A stretch of DNA of 64,000 nucleotides, taken from NCBI GenBank assembly GCA_021737565.1, contig JAIPDS010000002.1:1-64000 (forward strand), written 5' to 3'. Position 1 is the first letter of the stretch. Each line of letters starts with the position of its first letter. The position numbers and the translations under genes are program-made. The notes beneath the pieces are model-generated. The model worked only from the letters and a program-made list of their open reading frames with translations. It searched no databases and was not told where the DNA came from. Source of the DNA: Desulfobacteraceae bacterium. GTDB lineage: Bacteria; Desulfobacterota; Desulfobacteria; Desulfobacterales; Desulfosalsimonadaceae. Shown piece after piece: positions 62,372 through 64,000 of this stretch.

Positions 62372-63169
62372 ATGAAAATTGTTCGCTTTATAGACAGCCA
62401 GGGCAGCATATGCACAGGGGCAGATCCGGAAAACGGCCGGGCCGGCGTAGTGGAGCAGGCCGCAAACGGAACCTATGTTCCAACCGGGCAAACCGCGCAA
62501 ATAGCGCAATACCTGCCCCCGGTCGATCCCCCGGCTGTTTTGTGCATAGGATTAAACTACCGCCGGCATGCCGAGGAAACAGGCCAGGAGCTGCCGTCAT
62601 TTCCGGTGTTGTTCATGAAAAACCCGGCATCGGTAATCGGCCACGAACAAAACATAGTGCTGCCGGAATCATGCCGCAAAAGAGAGCAGGCTGATTATGA
62701 GGCGGAACTGGCGGTGGTTATTGGCAAAGCTGCAAAAAATGTTTCCGCCGAAGAAGCCCTTTCATACGTGAAGGGCTATACCATAGGAAACGACGTCTCG
62801 GCCCGGTGGTGGCAGAGACATGCGGGAAGCGGCCAGTGGGTCAGGGGAAAAAGCTTTGATACATTCTGCCCGGTCGGGCCGGTGATGGTAACAGCAGACG
62901 AAATCCCCGACCCCGGGAACCTGGAAATCTCCTGCAGCCTTAATTCACAGATCATGCAGCAAAGCAATACCTCTGATATGATCTTCTCTGTTGCCCAAAT
63001 AATTGAATACCTCTCAGAGGACACGACTCTTTTGCCGGATACCGTAATTTTAACCGGAACCCCGAGCGGGGTGGGGGTTGCCAGAAAACCCCGGGTCTTT
63101 TTAAAACCGGGGGACAGAATAGAAATGAGCATAGAAAAAATAGGCACCCTGGCAAACACTGTGGTTTAA
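62372..63169 (+). CDS. Fumarylacetoacetate hydrolase-family protein
   Basis: A 265-residue FAH-superfamily enzyme with IGLNYRRHAEETG, PVLFMKNPASVIG, the metal ligands in ADYEAELAVVIGK and the signature GNDVSARWWQ and TGTPSGVGVARKP. Members hydrolyse or isomerise 2-oxo- or acyl-pyruvate type compounds; the exact substrate is not decided by sequence. It is transcribed divergently from marR. GGGAGGA precedes the ATG. A small palindrome gatca-N7-tgatc (62274-62290) lies upstream. Confidence 0.87.
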   Translation: MKIVRFIDSQGSICTGADPENGRAGVVEQAANGTYVPTGQTAQIAQYLPPVDPPAVLCIGLNYRRHAEETGQELPSFPVLFMKNPASVIGHEQNIVLPESCRKREQADYEAELAVVIGKAAKNVSAEEALSYVKGYTIGNDVSARWWQRHAGSGQWVRGKSFDTFCPVGPVMVTADEIPDPGNLEISCSLNSQIMQQSNTSDMIFSVAQIIEYLSEDTTLLPDTVILTGTPSGVGVARKPRVFLKPGDRIEMSIEKIGTLANTVV

Positions 63170-63191
63170 GCATCAGGCAGGGAGCCGGAGA

Positions 63192-63596
63192 CTAATCCTG
63201 CACAGCCTTTGAGAGTACAGTGGATGCGCTTTCGCTGATCACCAGGTCGGCCGTGGAATCAAGAGGGGTTGGATCCTGGTGCAGCCCGTCTACATTCTGG
63301 GTGATAACGGCTTTTAAAACATCTTTTTCTTCAAGCCGGGCAAGAGCCCTGTGCCCCTCATTGGGCTTTGCGGCCTTTAGCACAGAATATCTTACATCCC
63401 TGAAAAAACTCCAGTAATAGGAGGGATCTCGTAAAAAGTAATTAATGTTTGCATATTTGTCAGGATCATACTTGTTCCAGACCCCGTCGGATCCCCTGTA
63501 GGTGGGAATTCCGCTTTCGGCTGAAATGCCCGCCCCTGTGAATGCAACGATTCTTTTAGCCCTGTTTATCATTTCTCCAAGTTTTTCTGTGCTCAT
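63192..63596 (-). pseudogene. Sirtuin (SIR2) gene with a central deletion
   Basis: The 134-residue product begins like a NAD-dependent deacylase: AFTGAGISAESGIPTYRG (NAD site) and TQNVDGLHQ. Sirtuins are about 240-250 residues and continue with the catalytic His region, a CxxC zinc pair and GTSLxVxPA. Here LHQ is followed directly by DPTPLDSTADLVI, which matches the usual C-terminal end. About 110 residues appear to be missing in frame. The start is the ATG at 63596 (GGAGG 8 bases upstream). The catalytic His and zinc site are lost, so deacylase activity is unlikely. Confidence 0.75.
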
Positions 63597-63791
63597 CACA
63601 ATTTCCTCCAAATACACCTGTTAAGACAAAGACACTTTGTTTCCGTATATTTTTCTGTTCAAGTGTATTCAAAACCATACAGGACTGAGCCTGTTCTTTT
63701 TGTCTTCACCCCCAACCCTGCAGAAAATAACCCTTTGTAATATAAAGATAAAAACACGATTGAAAATATATTCTTTCAATTTTTAATCCTA

Positions 63792-63807
63792 TGGCACCCA
63801 AATTGCT
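63792..63807 (+). promoter_or_regulatory. Sigma-54 promoter
   Basis: TGGCAC (63792-63797), 5 bases, then TTGCT (63803-63807) is a full match to the -24/-12 consensus TGGCACN5TTGCW. It lies 38 bases upstream of the FN3-like gene start. An inverted repeat attgaaa-N8-tttcaat (63759-63780) just upstream may serve as an additional site. Confidence 0.75.
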
Positions 63808-63845
63808 TTGTAAAGACAAAAACCAATATTTAAGGAGTCATGACC

Positions 63846-64000
63846 ATGCCCGGAAAACATCCGGATAAATTCAAATATATCACCAAAATCACCCTTTTTC
63901 TTGTTCTTGCCTTTACAATGCTTTCAGGGGCGGCAGCCCACTCATCAGAGGTGACCCTGACCTGGCAAGCCCCGGATGACGACAGGGTTGTCGGCTATTA
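63846..64000 (+). CDS. Exported FN3-like protein, partial (cut by window end)
   Basis: The first 51 codons of an exported protein. A basic N-terminus and hydrophobic core (ITLFLVLAFTMLSGAAA) make a signal peptide, followed by VTLTWQAPDDDRVVGYY, which reads like the first strands of a fibronectin type III domain. The ATG at 63846 lies 8 bases after AGGAG; an in-frame ATG at 63840 is only 2 bases away from it. A sigma-54 promoter controls it. Function is not visible; adhesion, surface or carbohydrate-active proteins often contain FN3. Confidence 0.7.
   Translation, partial: MPGKHPDKFKYITKITLFLVLAFTMLSGAAAHSSEVTLTWQAPDDDRVVGY

Noticed and set aside
1-64000. CRISPR array or further tRNA/rRNA genes
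   Set aside because: No regularly spaced direct repeats and no second cloverleaf were seen; the only RNA gene I can support is tRNA-Gln.

Overview
The window looks like a chromosomal segment of a mesophilic, strictly anaerobic member of the Desulfobacterota, probably a sulfate reducer of the Desulfobacteraceae/Desulfosalsimonas type. This is an inference from gene content: non-pyrrolysine MttB-family methyltransferases, a tungstate (Tup) transporter, an ADP-forming acetyl-CoA synthetase subunit, an archaeal-type prolyl-tRNA synthetase, an HpaB/4-hydroxybutyryl-CoA-dehydratase-superfamily flavoprotein, a TIGR04219-like beta-barrel protein and a four-cluster ferredoxin with a TAT signal. No 16S rRNA or dissimilatory sulfate reduction gene is present to confirm it.

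Layout. 1-1.8 kb: an IS91-like element with a tyrosine recombinase and a C-terminally truncated HUH transposase. 2.3-3.9 kb (minus): gltX followed by tRNA-Gln(CUG) and a terminator. 4.1-13.8 kb (plus): a long housekeeping run, rpmF-acpP-rpiB-glyA-comEB-nrdR-ribD-ribE-ribBA-ribH-nusB-trpB2, a Cys-rich small protein and a metallo-hydrolase. 13.8-14.2 kb: an unrecognised protein made of two tandem repeats. 14.3-19.3 kb: ispG-proS-rel. 19.3-21.6 kb (minus): rpmB, bamD, trxB-trxA. 22-25.9 kb (plus): hisI-hisG-engB-era-ATP-grasp-HNH. 26.5-30.6 kb: recN, a beta-barrel protein and citrate synthase. 30.6-33.1 kb (minus): acyl-CoA synthetase (ADP-forming) alpha subunit and an MBL hydrolase. 33.3-37.4 kb: priA and a carboxyltransferase. 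38.2-44.4 kb: an MFS carrier and a YhaO/YhaN-like (SbcD/SbcC-like) pair. 44.4-45.1 kb: a Phd/PIN toxin-antitoxin pair.

45.2-52.3 kb (minus) is a metabolic island: two MttB-family methyltransferases upstream of a complete polar-amino-acid-type ABC importer and an EamA carrier. This suggests import and demethylation of a quaternary or methylated amine. 52.6-56.2 kb (plus) holds a one-component HTH/periplasmic-binding-like regulator translationally coupled to tupABC. From its own strong promoter follows a three-gene operon: a GalT-like HIT-fold nucleotidyltransferase, a TtuA/Ncs6-type tRNA thiolase with all zinc and iron-sulfur cysteines, and an HpaB-superfamily flavoprotein that lacks the Fe-S cysteines of 4-hydroxybutyryl-CoA dehydratase. 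60.2-62.2 kb (minus): a MarR regulator, a TAT-exported four-cluster ferredoxin and a four-helix membrane subunit. The window ends with a fumarylacetoacetase-family gene, a sirtuin gene with an internal deletion, and a sigma-54 promoter in front of an exported protein that begins like a fibronectin type III domain.

A family of about 155-bp imperfectly palindromic repeats sits in three intergenic junctions (15.4, 21.8 and 59.8 kb), with a remnant at 29.15 kb. The third copy carries a second hairpin element inserted inside it. I regard the repeats, the 56-60 kb operon, the MttB/ABC island, the tandem-repeat protein and the deleted sirtuin as the parts most worth a second look.
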